Below, in pieces: positions 24,285 through 36,652 of a stretch of 64,000 bases of DNA. The notes under the pieces are model-generated. The model saw only the letters and a program-made list of their open reading frames with translations, did not search any database and was not told where the DNA came from. Source of the DNA: Gyromitra esculenta (taxonomy: Eukaryota; Ascomycota; Pezizomycetes; Pezizales; Discinaceae); the NCBI GenBank assembly GCA_038503075.1, contig JBCAML010000015.1:1-64000 (forward strand). The letters are read 5' to 3'. Position numbers and translations under genes: made by a program. Position 1 is the stretch's first letter. Every line of letters starts with the position of its first letter.

Positions 24285-25853
24285 TCAGTCACTCCTTTTT
24301 AAACGGATCTTCGAATCTCCCTTCTGCTTAAGATTGTCTTTGCTGCCCCATTTTATCGCCTGTTTTCCCCCTTGGGCAGAGGAGGGGGGTCTCCTCACCG
24401 GTATATTCGGTAATTCCGGAATGGGTGACTCGACCTTCCCAGGGCCGCTAGAAACAACCAAGACTCGCGTTAGATTAATCCACGGAAATGGAGGAAAGAC
24501 AAACCCTTCAAGTAGCGATAGTTCGATCGCAATTTGAGCTGCCATTCTAGTATTGCTCAAAAGAAGTGCCTTTTCTGCTATCACGGCCTCCCCACGAGCA
24601 AATTTCCTGATTTGGTAAACGATATTTTGGATATCTTCTTTGTTCCGCTTGTTCTTCTTCCGAGCCGCTTTGAAAACAATTCTTGTGGATTTTTCGATAA
24701 CGTCAATATTTACCTCAGATTCACGCGGGATGGGATTGCAGAATAATTGGCCAGGGACGAGGCCCATCTCGTGACTAGCATCTGGAAATCGTGTCAACAC
24801 AAACCTCTATATAGCTTTGGTAGGGCGACAAACGGATGATTCGCGCGGCTTCCTTTGCGCTCTCGATCACCAGCGGGCTCTTGACCCGGCCAGTGTGACT
24901 ATAGAAAGCTGGCACCATTGTCTCTACCATCCCTCCTCCTATCTGGTACATATCCTTTGCTCCCACCCCCATCGGATGCCCCATCGAATAACCCATTGGA
25001 TTATTACCTGAATTTATTATCGAGCTCGCGATCGAGCTCGCTAGCGAGTTCCCCTTTTGTGGCTTTGATGAAGCTAGTTTGAAAGTGGCCACGGGAACAC
25101 CTCTGTTCTCTAGGAACTCAATGGTTCCCTCGGCATCCAGGTATGGCTTAGGACCAGAACATACAACCGCCACATTCGTTCGGCCCAGCTCGCCCACGTC
25201 CGCCGAGATATCCATCATTAACGTAGCTGCTCGGTGAACACCACCAATACCACCGGTGGCGAGCACCTTTATGCCCACCATCTCAGCAATCGCCATAGTC
25301 GCAGCAACAGTACAGCCACCGTTCGCTCGGTCCTACTCAAACGTATTGGTAAGTGGCGACTTCCTTTGACTGATACGATCAGACGGAAAGATGTACCAAC
25401 ACACCATTCCAAAAACAAACGGCAGGTCTCGTCGAGAAATCTTATGGGCATGTTTATTCATACCCAGACGACTCAAGAAAGGTAGCGCCGTGCCAATGCG
25501 AATGTAGCCGCCAATCACAGAAATCGTAGCTGGTATGGCGCCTGTTTGTCGGATTATCTGTTCGGCCCTAACTGCATAATTGACGTTTTCGGGGGATGGT
25601 AAGCCTACACAACAATTAGATGCATATTCTTGGGGTTTCCCTTCTTCCCCTCCCTCTTTTCCATGTTTAGCGACTATTCACGGAAAAAAAGCTCACCATA
25701 GGATGTATCTGGGTGGGAGATAGTTGCAGACTCCAGAGCCACTACAGGATATTTGTTTTCTATTGCACGTTGGACTTCTGGGGAGACCCTGACGAATTCA
25801 AGAAACTTCTTGGAATAAGCCTGACCGCGAGTAAGTCGAGTTATGGTCGTCAT
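24285..25853 (-). CDS. Pseudouridine-5'-phosphate glycosidase (PsuG / IndA family)
   Basis: Four exons (25853-25697, 25604-25405, 25332-24834, 24781-24285) encode 450 residues with introns of 92, 72 and 52 nt. The enzyme splits pseudouridine 5'-phosphate into uracil and ribose 5-phosphate in pseudouridine breakdown. Family marks are VVALESATISHP (catalytic Glu41), NGGCTVAATM, TGGIGGVHR (His152), DISADVGELGRT, CSGPKPYLD (Lys181, matching the Schiff-base lysine) and LFCNPIP. The third intron correctly joins AARII to HASHEMGLVPG. Many ascomycete homologues carry a C-terminal PfkB pseudouridine kinase; here the protein instead ends with a basic 50-residue tail, so it is glycosidase only. The usual KNNARVG block reads LLSNTRMAAQ, a small departure. 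A telomere-like box lies 110 bp upstream. Confidence 0.93.
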
Positions 25854-26578
25854 TGCGGAAGGGTTTCAAGGAAGGTTATCTTGACTTTTACATTCCAAAG
25901 CGAAAGAAAGAAAAACTATTTGGTTGGTGCAGACTCGAGGCCGGGTAACTAATTATATAGGGTTAGGTTTAATACTTGCCAACCGTCCAGGATCTATTAA
26001 CACGTATTTCCAATATTGTTAGCTATAGGAACAATTGCATACGCTCGTACATATACAGTAAACCCCTAATATTATTCAACTGGTCTTGATACGGGGCTTT
26101 TTTTGCTACATTCCCGCAGACACTGAGGTTTTCTTCCTAGATAGCCTCTCACGCCCAGACCACCGTGTATACCCATACAACACATTACATCTACACACAA
26201 AGGATCTAGAGTTACTCCATCACCAGATATCCAGATTTATTTAGAAGCTAATTTTTCTAATAGTCGCGAGTGATGGGCCATGACACTGCCAGGGCAATTA
26301 AACGTACCTCAAAAATAGCATATGCAGCAGGCCCGAAACAGAATCAAGGCAACTAACTCTTCGCCCTAATCACACGTAGTTTATAAACTGCCCCCCAACC
26401 CAGAGTAATAATTAAATCGTATCTCCTAACTTGATACGCTCTCACGTTCTAAATTATTCTATTCACCTAGTAGCCTTACCTTTAAAACATGTCTTGGCTA
26501 GACCTGAGTTCTTTTACTAACCTCTACCAACATATCACCGGTAAAGCCACCCCATTCTAGATAAATACTAGTGGGAAT
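25854..26578. other. Intergenic region with telomere-like box
   Basis: This carries the PsuG promoter, including AGGGTTAGGTTT at 25959-25970. No gene is seen. Confidence 0.55.
25959..25970. promoter_or_regulatory. Telomere-like box upstream of PsuG
   Basis: AGGGTTAGGTTT lies 106-117 bp upstream of the PsuG ATG (25853, minus strand), a spacing close to that of the telo-boxes before the transporter gene. Confidence 0.4.
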
Positions 26579-27615
26579 TTGGTTCTAAAAAAAAAACTGC
26601 TAGCAAACTGCCAGTGGCTCTTGAACGAAGAATTCGAAGTTGTCACCTTCATAACTCCCAGCAGCTCGCCCCCACACAACCCACGCTACTTCGCTGCTGC
26701 TCTGGCGAAAAAAAAAAGTTCCCTCAATTCAACAACATTCAATCTAATTTGTGGCGATGGATTCGCCCTAGACCCAACCAAGGAATCGCTTCTCAGCTCA
26801 TTCCGCCAATCATCGTCCGACCATGCTCTCATCTGCCTGAACGAGAAAAATCGAGACGGCCGTTGGGAAATTCTTGTGCGAATCGAGCCCCGGAAAGTTC
26901 GAGCTTAACACTGACGCAATTCAACCTGAATATCTTCAAAAAAACTTCGTAGCCAGATACCTACACCCCAACTCGCGGAGGACACTATTCTATCTGTTTA
27001 TGAGACCAAAGCCAATATTACGGACTATTCGACAGTTATAGACGCTCTACAGAACTCATGTAAAGACTTGAAAAAGCAACGTGAGGAGATTGAGAGAAAG
27101 ACTGAGGTTGTTCTACAGTCAAGCAGGATTCCAATGAACCCACATAGTCAGAGCACCGTTCCGAGCACAGCACAACTGACGCTGAAGCCGTTATAACGCC
27201 GAATAGATCCAGTGCGCATGGCTCCGATATCACAATCACGTCCAAGCCAGAGAGCCATCCAATTTCGGAGACCAATATTCAGTCGATCTAGGCCGAAGCC
27301 AAACTAGCCGAGGCAAAGCTTGGTTCATGCCTCATCAAAGACTCGCCCCGACCGATTAACTCGGAGATGGAACGTAATTTCCGCGGGAAAGTAGCGCAGC
27401 TCGCGGGTCGTATTTTATCATATTTCGGTGAAAGAGAAGCGGTGGTTGGTACGGGCTAGAGGGGAAGTGTTCCAGAGGGCGTGAAAGAAGACTTCTCTGT
27501 ACCTTTGCCAGACTCCCGCCAACGCGAGAACCAGAGTTAGCATCCGAAGCGGGTTCAGCCTCCTCCGAAAAGCACCCCCCTCGGGATTCAACGGTTAAAG
27601 TTGAACCGAGAGGTA
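26579..27615 (+). pseudogene. Decayed protein-coding relic, family unknown
   Basis: Protein-like sequence is spread over several frames. From 26579 one frame reads QWLLNEEFEVVTFITPSSS and later DHALICLNEKNRDGRWEILV before a stop at 26906. A second frame then gives GKFELNTDAIQPEYLQKNF, and a third ETKANITDYSTVIDALQ and a coiled-coil-like KKQREEIERK. A further frame from about 27174 continues AEAKLAEAKLGSCLIKDS and KVAQLAGRILSYFGERE with in-frame stops, some of them CAG-to-TAG-like. Long A runs at 26586 and 26707 are likely frameshift sites. No clean splice model joins these, so I call it a pseudogene; a badly assembled multi-exon gene is the alternative. Confidence 0.5.
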
Positions 27616-30600
27616 TGTGGGGATCAAGCATATATACAGCACACTACATAATACTATACACTTTTACCTCCACGAAAAACAGAAATTTTGTCGATGCTGG
27701 AAAAATTAATACCTTGTGGGTCATATAAACATTCCTTCTTGCAATCAAAATATTATTAGGAGAGCATGGGGTGGGGCTGGTCATTCCTAAGTGAAATGCA
27801 CAGCCGAAACATGGGCCCTTGATCTCTAATTTCGCCCCAAATGGAAATCTCAATTACAGTACTACATGTACATCTAGATTCCAACCATACATACTCAACG
27901 CACCTTCCGGAATCTCCACGCGAATTCAGTTTTTTTGTGGAGGCCTTTTGATGGCGAGCGTTGGTGATGTAGATATTGTATTGTTGAATTTTCTCTCAAC
28001 TCAATGTGTATGCAGAACCATAAATTCGCTACAATTAAAGGTAATGCATCACATGCATATGCTACTTAAACGAAAAATTGCTTATTGCATGTGTACACAC
28101 ACAGTGTAGATGAACTTTTACCGAAAGCAAAAGTTGTCTAAGATGGCCATGCATGGGTCAGACCCAAAGCTGTATACCAAGTACACTCCCTCCGTCTGTT
28201 TTCTCACCAGCAATAGAATCCTTCTGAGCCTTAATCGCCATTAGCAATATGTCGTCGTGGAGAAACACTGCCTCTATCCACAACATGCATCGCTTTCGCA
28301 TGCGCAGATGCCCGCCATTCCGGCCAACAAATACCCCCCCCCATCGAGTCGTAGGAGATTTTGAGAAGTAAAAAGAAGCCCATCTCGATAAAAAATTAGA
28401 ATGAGCGACAAGGGAAAACGTAATTTGTATGCACCCCCTGTATTGGAACCGGGAACACGATGACTACAGCTGCAGGTACCTAATAAATAAGGATGTTACC
28501 CCCCAATTTAAATACGGTTCGGTACTGGATTACTATAGCAACTGCCGGCATCTGGCTGTCTAAAGGCCAAGCCACAAGTCCGCCGGTGTCGTTTGATTCA
28601 TAGCCAATCACTCGTTTATGGGCCCTGGCAGCGGGAGACCAGCGTTATCTCTCGTTGCCTCGTGAGGAATGCCGCAAGCGGGGGCAAACGGCAGAAGAAA
28701 ATCACCATATGGCACCGGTATCTTGCAATGACTTCAGGATGGCATCTGGATCAGAAAATCTAATACGAAGAGACAAAGGCAAAATTGGCACTCTATTCAA
28801 TCGCACCGTTTAAAATAATTGTCATATCACTATTCCAAATTTAAAGTGTAAGCAAATCTTGCACCTTGCATCCATAGTGTTAGACCATCACTTCGCTCAA
28901 GTCAGGTGCCGTAGCCAATGCAACAGATCAGCTCACATGGACCACTTTATTCCGTTAGAAAACGAAACCCCTAGCACCGCAAACACTACAAAACGAGAAA
29001 TCTAATATCTACATACCGGTCAATCTTCTCCAATGCCTTCCGAATCAAAGTGTGGCCAAGTGACTCCGCCTTTGTAGTCGTGTCGTTTAGTCAGTTCATT
29101 ATTCTGCAAAGTGGCTGCTAGCTTCAGGGATCGCGGCTAAAAAGGACGGGAGCTAAGATTCTACGAATAAAACTTCAAACACGCTATCGAGGATAAAGCT
29201 TTAGTCCTTATTAAATAAATTACCCACGATCTGGCTCTCGCGGCATCCCCTTTTTTCGAGGACCTGAACGAAGCGCATACCTGAGGCTGGTGGATGGCGC
29301 GTAGAGAAAAGTAGTTTTAAAACGGTACAGCAGTTACCCGAAGGGTACTTTAGCACATGTATCCCCCGTTTTATGGCGAGGGGAACAGGCTGATGATGAC
29401 TTACGCGCTTACTTGGGGGGGGACTCTCGTCGAGAATAATACCTCGTTAGCGTTGCGGTTGACCAGAGGTGTCTAGGCAATATTTTAGATCGACAATTGT
29501 TTTTTTGTAGAGTACGTACTCGCAGCCTCCCCAGTACCAAGAACTCGAGAAAGCTTATGTTGGGCGATGTGGCACAGTGACCCGAAGAAATCGTTTACTG
29601 TGCCTCTCATTCCTTCACCCCTCGTCGCATCTACAGACGTTCTGTGGAAGTTCAACATCTTGAAATTTCATCATCATCGCTTGGAAACAAACCAAACCAA
29701 ACAAAAACAAAAACAGACCCCTTTGAGGCAACCCCTTCCAGTCGGCATCACCATACGTCTCGCAGAACTTAGTCTTCACTTAGTGTCCGTAAACAGTGCG
29801 CTTCGCAGTGAATCAGTCACAATTCACAAACCCCATTGAAAGCGCGGCAAACACAATTGGAGAGGGCTATTTAAAAACAACAGTTACACCTGTCCAAAAA
29901 AAACATCGTAGATATGTAACAGGTTGTTCGCTCGCCGGTCTGGGTTTGGATCAACATCCAAGAAATCGGATGAGATGGGTCTCGGTTAAAAATAGACATC
30001 TTACTGCTCGAGAAGATCTCGGCTCATATCCGACTCTACTGAGAGATGATCCGAGACAGCTTTGTGTTCCGGAGACTGACGGGAACGGCTGGCGGTGGCT
30101 TCCCGTGGTGCGTCATTACGGCAGAGTACATTTCAGGTAAGAGGGGCTGATAAGAGAAAACAGCATCGCCATGACATTGGCAGACATGAGCTTTCATACT
30201 GTGGATGCGACGTAAATTATGTTTTTATATGTACTTGGGTGGAGGTGTACTCTAATTGCCTGAGGTCTACGGGTATTCGGGTACCAGCGTATGGCATCCC
30301 ATCCGTCTTCAGGTGAATACCTCCAGCTTTGAACGATTTACCGCTTGGGCCGGGAGCGTTTGCTGGTAGGTATTCTAGTTTCGGGATTTCGACCAGCACG
30401 AGGCTAGCCAGACTGGTCCCGACTCTGCTGGGCGAGTCGAGAAGGAACATCCGATGCCCAGTGAAAGGTCCCACTCTAGAACAGTCCGGACACGTAGCCA
30501 GGTTGGGTCGATGCCTGTTTTTATTTTTATTTCCCCATTTCCAGCTTTCAGGGACCGTAGTTCTGCACATGTATGCAGTTAGAGTGCTTTGCCGTCCATC

Positions 30601-32415
30601 TATTCATCACACCCCCCTGCAAGTTGCCCGCCGTCACCAATGATTCCAGGATGGTGGAAATGGGGGTGAAGAGTTTTGCTGTCAGTGCTTGACTCTTCAC
30701 CGTGATCGGAATGGCACACGTGGAGCGAAAAGCCTGAAGGGGACAGTCGAATTCTCAAAGCGAGAGATCTCGATTAAAGCCTCAAACTTCGAAGTGGATG
30801 TTCTTTGGCTGGACGCAGGTACAGGTCGCTAATCTTCGCAACGAGGACGAGAACGCAACCGAGAGATGTTGGTGAGGCTGAGAGAGAGATACGTGGAGTC
30901 GGCTGAGGGGCAAAGGGAGACGAACCAGCTGGGGGGGAACGGTTACCTAGCAGCACGAGATCTCTCCATCCTCCCTCTAATTTCAACCGACAAATGAAGA
31001 TGATTCAATTTCTATATGTAGATACTGCCGACAGGTGGATGTCAGAGTTTCGAAAAGTGAGGAAAGCGACGCTTCGTTTATCGGGACAGAGATTCACTAT
31101 GAGAAATTTCGATTCCCGAGACCAGACAAAGCGGTGTTGTCGGTCACGGGAGCCTGAAGCGTGAATCCTCCCTCTTTCTCTCTCTCTCTCGCCGAGCCGT
31201 GTGCTTTGTTGGCTCGAGTTCACGGTGTTTCCTCAGCAGGATGGCAGTCGAGAGGCGAATACGTAAGCTTGGTTGGGTGGTGAAGCACAGACCACTAGCT
31301 CGAACAGTGGCTTGCCGGTTATGGCAACGGGTCAACGGCCGCCACCTCTTTCCAGGGGTAGCAGCGGGCGGCAGAGAGACAGGAAGCAGGCAAGCAAGCA
31401 GCCAGGCACCGCAACGACCCGAGACGCAGGAACGAGGAAGAAAATCAAATCCCCGAAGCTAGCTCTGTGCCACCCACAAACGGCACTAACTACATGTCAC
31501 GACATAGAAGGCAACGACGACGACGACCTTTATTCATTTTGATTGTGATTTTCATCCTGGACACGAACCATGGCAGCGAATAACAATGGCAACCCGGATT
31601 GGTGGGTGGCTAGCGAAGTACTTACATGGCAAGGACCTGAATGGGCGACAATTGACACTTGATTTCAACCCTTGCCCCTGGGTGGGTGCTCTCTCCAATA
31701 GATGAAACACTGGCGCTCTCGATGATTCTCTGATTGACTGGAGTGGATGGGCGAGAGGAACCAGGGAGGGGCTGCGAGCAAGATTGCCATACCAGATGAG
31801 GGGACAGCCTTGTGCATCTTGCATGTCGAGTGCCTGGCCATGTACGTACATGATGTACATGTCCCTATTGAAGGGGAGAGGTCCGACTAGGATTGCCCTT
31901 AACTGCACTGACCCGCTCCCTTCCTCTTGCTCCCCATACCATTCTCTATTGTCATTCGTCCTCTGATTATTTATTCCTCTTTCCTTCTTTTCCTTCGTCT
32001 CTTTCTCTTCACCACTCACCACCACTCGCTCTTGCTCACCCTCACTACAAGAACCAAGGACTTCCTTCCTTTCAGATCCCCTTGGCTTTCTTATCCATCA
32101 AGCTCTTGTTCTTCATCCTCCACCACCCCACTACACTCTCTTTCTGGGCTTGTGGCGCTGTTTCTCTTTATCTTCCCCTCGCTCTTTCTATATTGATAAG
32201 CGTCCTGCACTCCTTTGCTTGCATCACCAACCTCACTTCCCACCCACCTCCACCTTCTCCATCTCTATACATCTACTTCCTCTCCCCCCCCAGGTGGGCT
32301 ACAATCGTTCTTTCGACGTTTATCACCGCATCATCATCGTGGTCTCCATCCTCGGTTTAGGATTGTTGACTTTTAATTCAATTCTCACTTCTATTCATCA
32401 TCTCCATCAGCAAAT
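27616..32415. other. Long region without recognised gene, ending in a pyrimidine-rich promoter
   Basis: About 4.8 kb upstream of the LPMO-like gene. Several overlapping frames between 29.5 and 31.6 kb occur on both strands but none shows domains, a signal peptide or splice-supported extension. The last 500 bp is pyrimidine-rich and listed separately. Confidence 0.5.
31925..32415 (+). promoter_or_regulatory. Pyrimidine-rich promoter/leader of the LPMO-like gene
   Basis: Nearly 500 bp directly before ATG 32416 is dominated by C and T on the plus strand (many TCTTTC, CACCACTC and TCCATC stretches). Long CT tracts before the start codon are typical of strongly transcribed filamentous-fungal genes, where they place transcription starts. 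Confidence 0.55.
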
Positions 32416-33604
32416 ATGAAGTTTCAAATCACTTCCTCTCTCTTCGCCGCTGCCCTCATGGCTGGCTCCGCTGCTGCTCACTCATGGCTCGAGTGTGTTG
32501 ATACTATCGTGCCAAACTATGCTGCTGCCAAAGCTAATCCTAACATTGATCCGTATGTCCCCACCTCATCATATCCCACATCCCTTACTTCCCGCGTTGT
32601 GCTTCGTTTTCGTTGTTTTGATTCACACTGTTATGTTTCAAATAGTTTCATATGGAATGCGTACCTTGCTGACCCTTTTTACAGTGACCAGAGTAATTGC
32701 ACGGGTCATCCTCGTAACAAGATCTGGGATGGTCAGTGGATCAGCGAGTCATCATGGTATGCATGGGATTTGAACAACGCTTCGAACGTTAACGGTCTTG
32801 CATGCCGTGATGTTCAGTCCAACCCTGTGTACCCGGCCAAGGCCCCAATGACCGTTGCTAGACCTGGTGATTCCCTCCGCATGCGTTTCTGGGGTAACGG
32901 TCACAGCCGTTGGGACATTGGTTCCCCCAAGAACCGTGACCCTGGTCTTGTGCGTGTCTACTGGGCTGGTGCGAAGGAAATCGAGCTCAGCCACAGGGAT
33001 AACCTTACCGAGGCCAACTGGTTCCCGGGTGCTCAGGCAAACTTTTCAGGAGATGCCATCACCTTGGTCACTGACGGTAAAATGAACGAAAAGGCCAACT
33101 ACATGACGTTGAACCTGCCTCAGAACATTGAACCAGGTAGACACATGATGGTATGGGTTTGGGCTTGGTCATTGGGTCTTGAGACGAACGATGCCGACTT
33201 CACCTCCACCAGTTACAACAAGGAATGGGCAAATTCTTACTCTACTTGCTTCGATATTGAGATCGTTGACAGCACCTTTGAAGGTATGCAGCATTCTTAT
33301 TTTACTTACATTTCTGTATTAATAAACCGCTTTAGGTCCCACTTTTGATAACTCTGGCGAGGAGGATGATTCTTCCTCCAATGAATGCGCTACCGGTACC
33401 GGTTTTAAGGGAGGAATGACCCAGTACCCTTGCACCGGTGCTGAATGCCCTCCTTGTTGGTATAAGACTGCCACTGCCATCAACTGCTTCGATTATGACC
33501 CATCGACTGGCAAATGCCCCTTCGGCGGTGCTTTTGACTGCAAGCTTAACAAGCAGACTAGGAGAGCGCTGAAACACGAGCGTTCGCCATTCGTGTCAAA
33601 CTAA
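32416..33604 (+). CDS. Secreted His-brace (LPMO-like) protein with Cys-rich C-terminus
   Basis: Three exons (32416-32552, 32685-33283, 33336-33604) give 334 residues. The signal peptide (1-21) ends AAA and is followed by HSWLECVDT, so the mature protein starts with histidine, as required for a copper His-brace. A second candidate ligand is in WGNGHSRWD, and an aromatic strand HMMVWVWAWSL follows. The C-terminal 80 residues hold many cysteines (YPCTGAECPPCW, GKCPFGGAFDC) and could bind a carbohydrate. I cannot assign an AA family; it is clearly not AA9. The first intron is 132 nt, a multiple of three without stop codon, so its retention would insert 44 residues. The usual splice signs (GTATGT, TTTTACAG) and the sense of the joined protein favour removal. 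Confidence 0.85.
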
Positions 33605-36600
33605 TTTAGTTTCGCTCATTTTAGTCTAATTTCTTTACAGATTTTTTTTTTTAGTTTTAGTGTCTTGTGTTCCCATTGTTCTTGAAGGGCTTGGGTGGTG
33701 TTTGCATTTGTTTGAAATAGTATGGTTGTATTCGTAGCATACGACCTAGCTTGTAAGTATCTAACTAACTGCCTACGCGTGAGCGACTGGATGTTACAAG
33801 TTGCATGTGCTCTATGTAGTATTTTTCTTGTTTTTTTTCTTCCTCATTCAATTCTAAGCACATACCTTTCGTATTTTTCATGGTATTATGCTACGGGATT
33901 TTTTTTTTCCCTCGATTTGGTTGGGGATTAAAATTGTATTTTTTTTTTTGTAACCTTTTCCTGTCATCTTTGCATCACCCTTTTCGGTGCTGGTCTGGTT
34001 TGAGGTTTTTTTTTTTTTTGGGTCTGGTCATATATATTTCCATTAAAAATGATTATGTCGGCGAGCTAGCATATAGTTTGCATAAAATAGAGGCACTTTT
34101 CACGTCATTGCTTGATTGGGATAGTGCAAGCAGTTTTGGATAGAGAGGGGCGTTTGGCCTTGTCGGATCGGTCGGTGCACGAGATTGTGAGACGCGGAAG
34201 GTGTCGGGTTGGTACGACATGAGGAATTTAGAAGGTGGTTTAGCCAGGCACGGTATGGTATGGGTGGAGAAGTTTGGTATTTATCTACTGTTGCCTACTT
34301 TGGTGTGGGATAACAAAACGATTGGAAGGGAGGGGCTGGGGAATTTATCATTTTATTGAACGATTCCGGACGGCGCGGTCCCCTGACGTCGTTTATTGGA
34401 ATCCATTTCGATTTCAATAGCAGCGGGGAGATTGGAAAGGGGCTCGTGATATGCATGCGCGAGGAGTAAAAGTAAACATTGGGAAGGCACTGTTGTTTTG
34501 AGAGGAGGACATGCTACGCACTCTTTCGGGCGGTGGTTGTTAAGTCAAGCTTTGCACAAATGTACTCAGTGTAGAGTAGATAGAGTGTGTAATTTGGCCA
34601 AGTGGCCGAACAGCAATTGGATCCAACCGCTACCTATGTGGATGATAGTTCTTCTAAGGCATAGGTTATGGGAGATGCGTAACTGCGACAAGATACTGCG
34701 ATGAGATGCGATGCTGGCTGGCTGGTTGGTTGGCTGGTAAACCGAATTAGCTATGGGGGACAGAGTTCTAATCGTGAAGAGTTCTCGAGCGAGGGTGAAT
34801 AGTTGGGGGGTAGGTGGGGAGTGGTTGAAGGGTCTGACTCGAAATGCAGCCAGACCCATCAGCGAGAGATGGACGGTATGTAGTCGATATACCAGGCATA
34901 TAAGCTGAAATATAACGGACGCGAATAGTAGCGAGGCCCTCCTTTGGGGATGGAGGGCATCCATCCACTTTCGCATAGTTACACAGGAAGGGTCTTGCAG
35001 CACTTACTGTTGACTGTCTCTCTGGTGTATGTAGGAAAGCTTGACGTCGGTAGAATGGTATAGAGGTCAGGCGTAGAGTCGACTGCAGCTGGGGGGGCAT
35101 TCGCAGACTCGAGAATTTACATAATAGGTATATAACTATACGGCTGGTTTGTTTTTATGCGTGTGTTGCGGCCTGATGCAATTGACTTCCACTCTTTACC
35201 CTGCGACCGTCTTCCGGCAATGTGTTGGGCTGGCTGATATCATTAGAGTTTCTTGTTTTTAGGGCTTCGGTGAACTGTCGGGCCAGGAGGTTCTATCTAG
35301 CACCCAGCCAGCTTCCTCAACCGATCAACCCGCTACACGCTCATTTCGAGGACCACAGGGACCTGCCAATCACGATTTATCACTCGGGAGACTTTGAACG
35401 ATGATTGAATTGTTTTTCGCAAACGAACTACACGGAGGCGTGACCACGCGTAAGAATCGCCAAGACTGCAGAGCTGGCTAAGGAGCAGGTGCCCAAGTCA
35501 CTTGGTGTTTTTCGTTTGGAGCGATGATCGGGTGGTGCTAGCTAGTAACTCCCAGCTTTCACGTGTGCATGCACAAACGCTCCACATAGAACGTTACTTT
35601 GGACTGCGGTCTTTTCTAAGGGCTAGACTACGGCACTTTTTAGACAGGCTGCCGGGGTGGGCCAAAACGGGTCAGATCGGACTGCCTTAGTCAACGACTG
35701 CAGCTGTCGCTATAGCCTGACTGCAGCTGACGGGCTTGTGGGCTGGGCGCCGTCTGGCTTTAATTGACGGCAATCAAACCGAATGTCTAGTAGCGCTGAA
35801 GTCTGTGTGTGTGTCTTGTTCTCTAGATCCGTTTGCAGGTCGTCGGTCTCGAGGAATCTCTGTACGTACTCGCAATTGCTGTTTTTGTTTTGGGCAGCTT
35901 GGGACAGTATTCTCTAACAGAGCGGACAGTATATACAACTGTCCAACTGTGGCAAGAGATTCTCGCTCAATTCTTATTGAAACAGCGCGCAGCAAGTTTT
36001 AAGAGACTGCTATCTATTTGTGTCCCGAGCCCTGGAACCGCGATAGAGATAGTAGACTCGGTCGCTCTACCTGAGCACCTGCAGCTTGGACCCCGTCCAT
36101 ATCTCTAAATGCTATCCGTGACGTGGACCGGTAGCTCTCGAGAGGTGAAATTACCGCCCGTCGCTTCACTCACTCTCGCTCTAGCTCGCGGTACTGGGTT
36201 GAGACATCTGTCCAAGTTGTCTCTTAGAGTAACCCGAGACATATTCGGAGATCAAGCCACAACCTTGGTGTCTCTGGCTGGTTCCTTCCAAGCTTCGTGG
36301 CGTTACGTCAGCTGACTTGGTCCTACCGCGAACATACTCGAGCTCACCTACGGTGGCATACTCATTCCCTCTATGGTGTGCTTAGCTGTTATTCCACTGG
36401 GCCACAGAGTTGGCCCATTTGAAAGGAGGCCGAACCATCTGTGGTAGATATGTGTGGGTTTCAATGATATACAGATCAGAACATGCTCTACGCAGCACAT
36501 CGAGTGAAAATAAAATAAAATACTCGCAGTAATAACCGCCTGGCTTCATTAAACACCAGCTACAAAGTTTCTACATAGGTAGCTAAAATATACAGCAGAC

Positions 36601-36652
36601 CACCACCACCACCAAAAAAAAAATCCCAGTCCTGTGACTTCAATTCCTGCAT
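33605..36652. other. Intergenic region, no gene recognised
   Basis: About 3 kb. The first 400 bp, downstream of the LPMO-like gene, is full of T runs (33640, 33898, 33940, 34009), as in fungal 3' flanks. The rest has only short unconvincing frames and a GACTGCAGCTG direct repeat near 35697 and 35720. Confidence 0.5.

Noticed and set aside
31552..32025. 157-residue minus-strand frame and overlapping plus-strand Ser/Leu-rich frames up to 32419
   Set aside because: They are products of the pyrimidine-rich promoter (Ser/Leu/Pro on one strand, Lys/Glu/Arg on the other).
36155..36175. String ACCGCCCGTCGCT resembling the 3' end of small-subunit rRNA
   Set aside because: Only about 12 bases match and the flanks do not, so it is chance.
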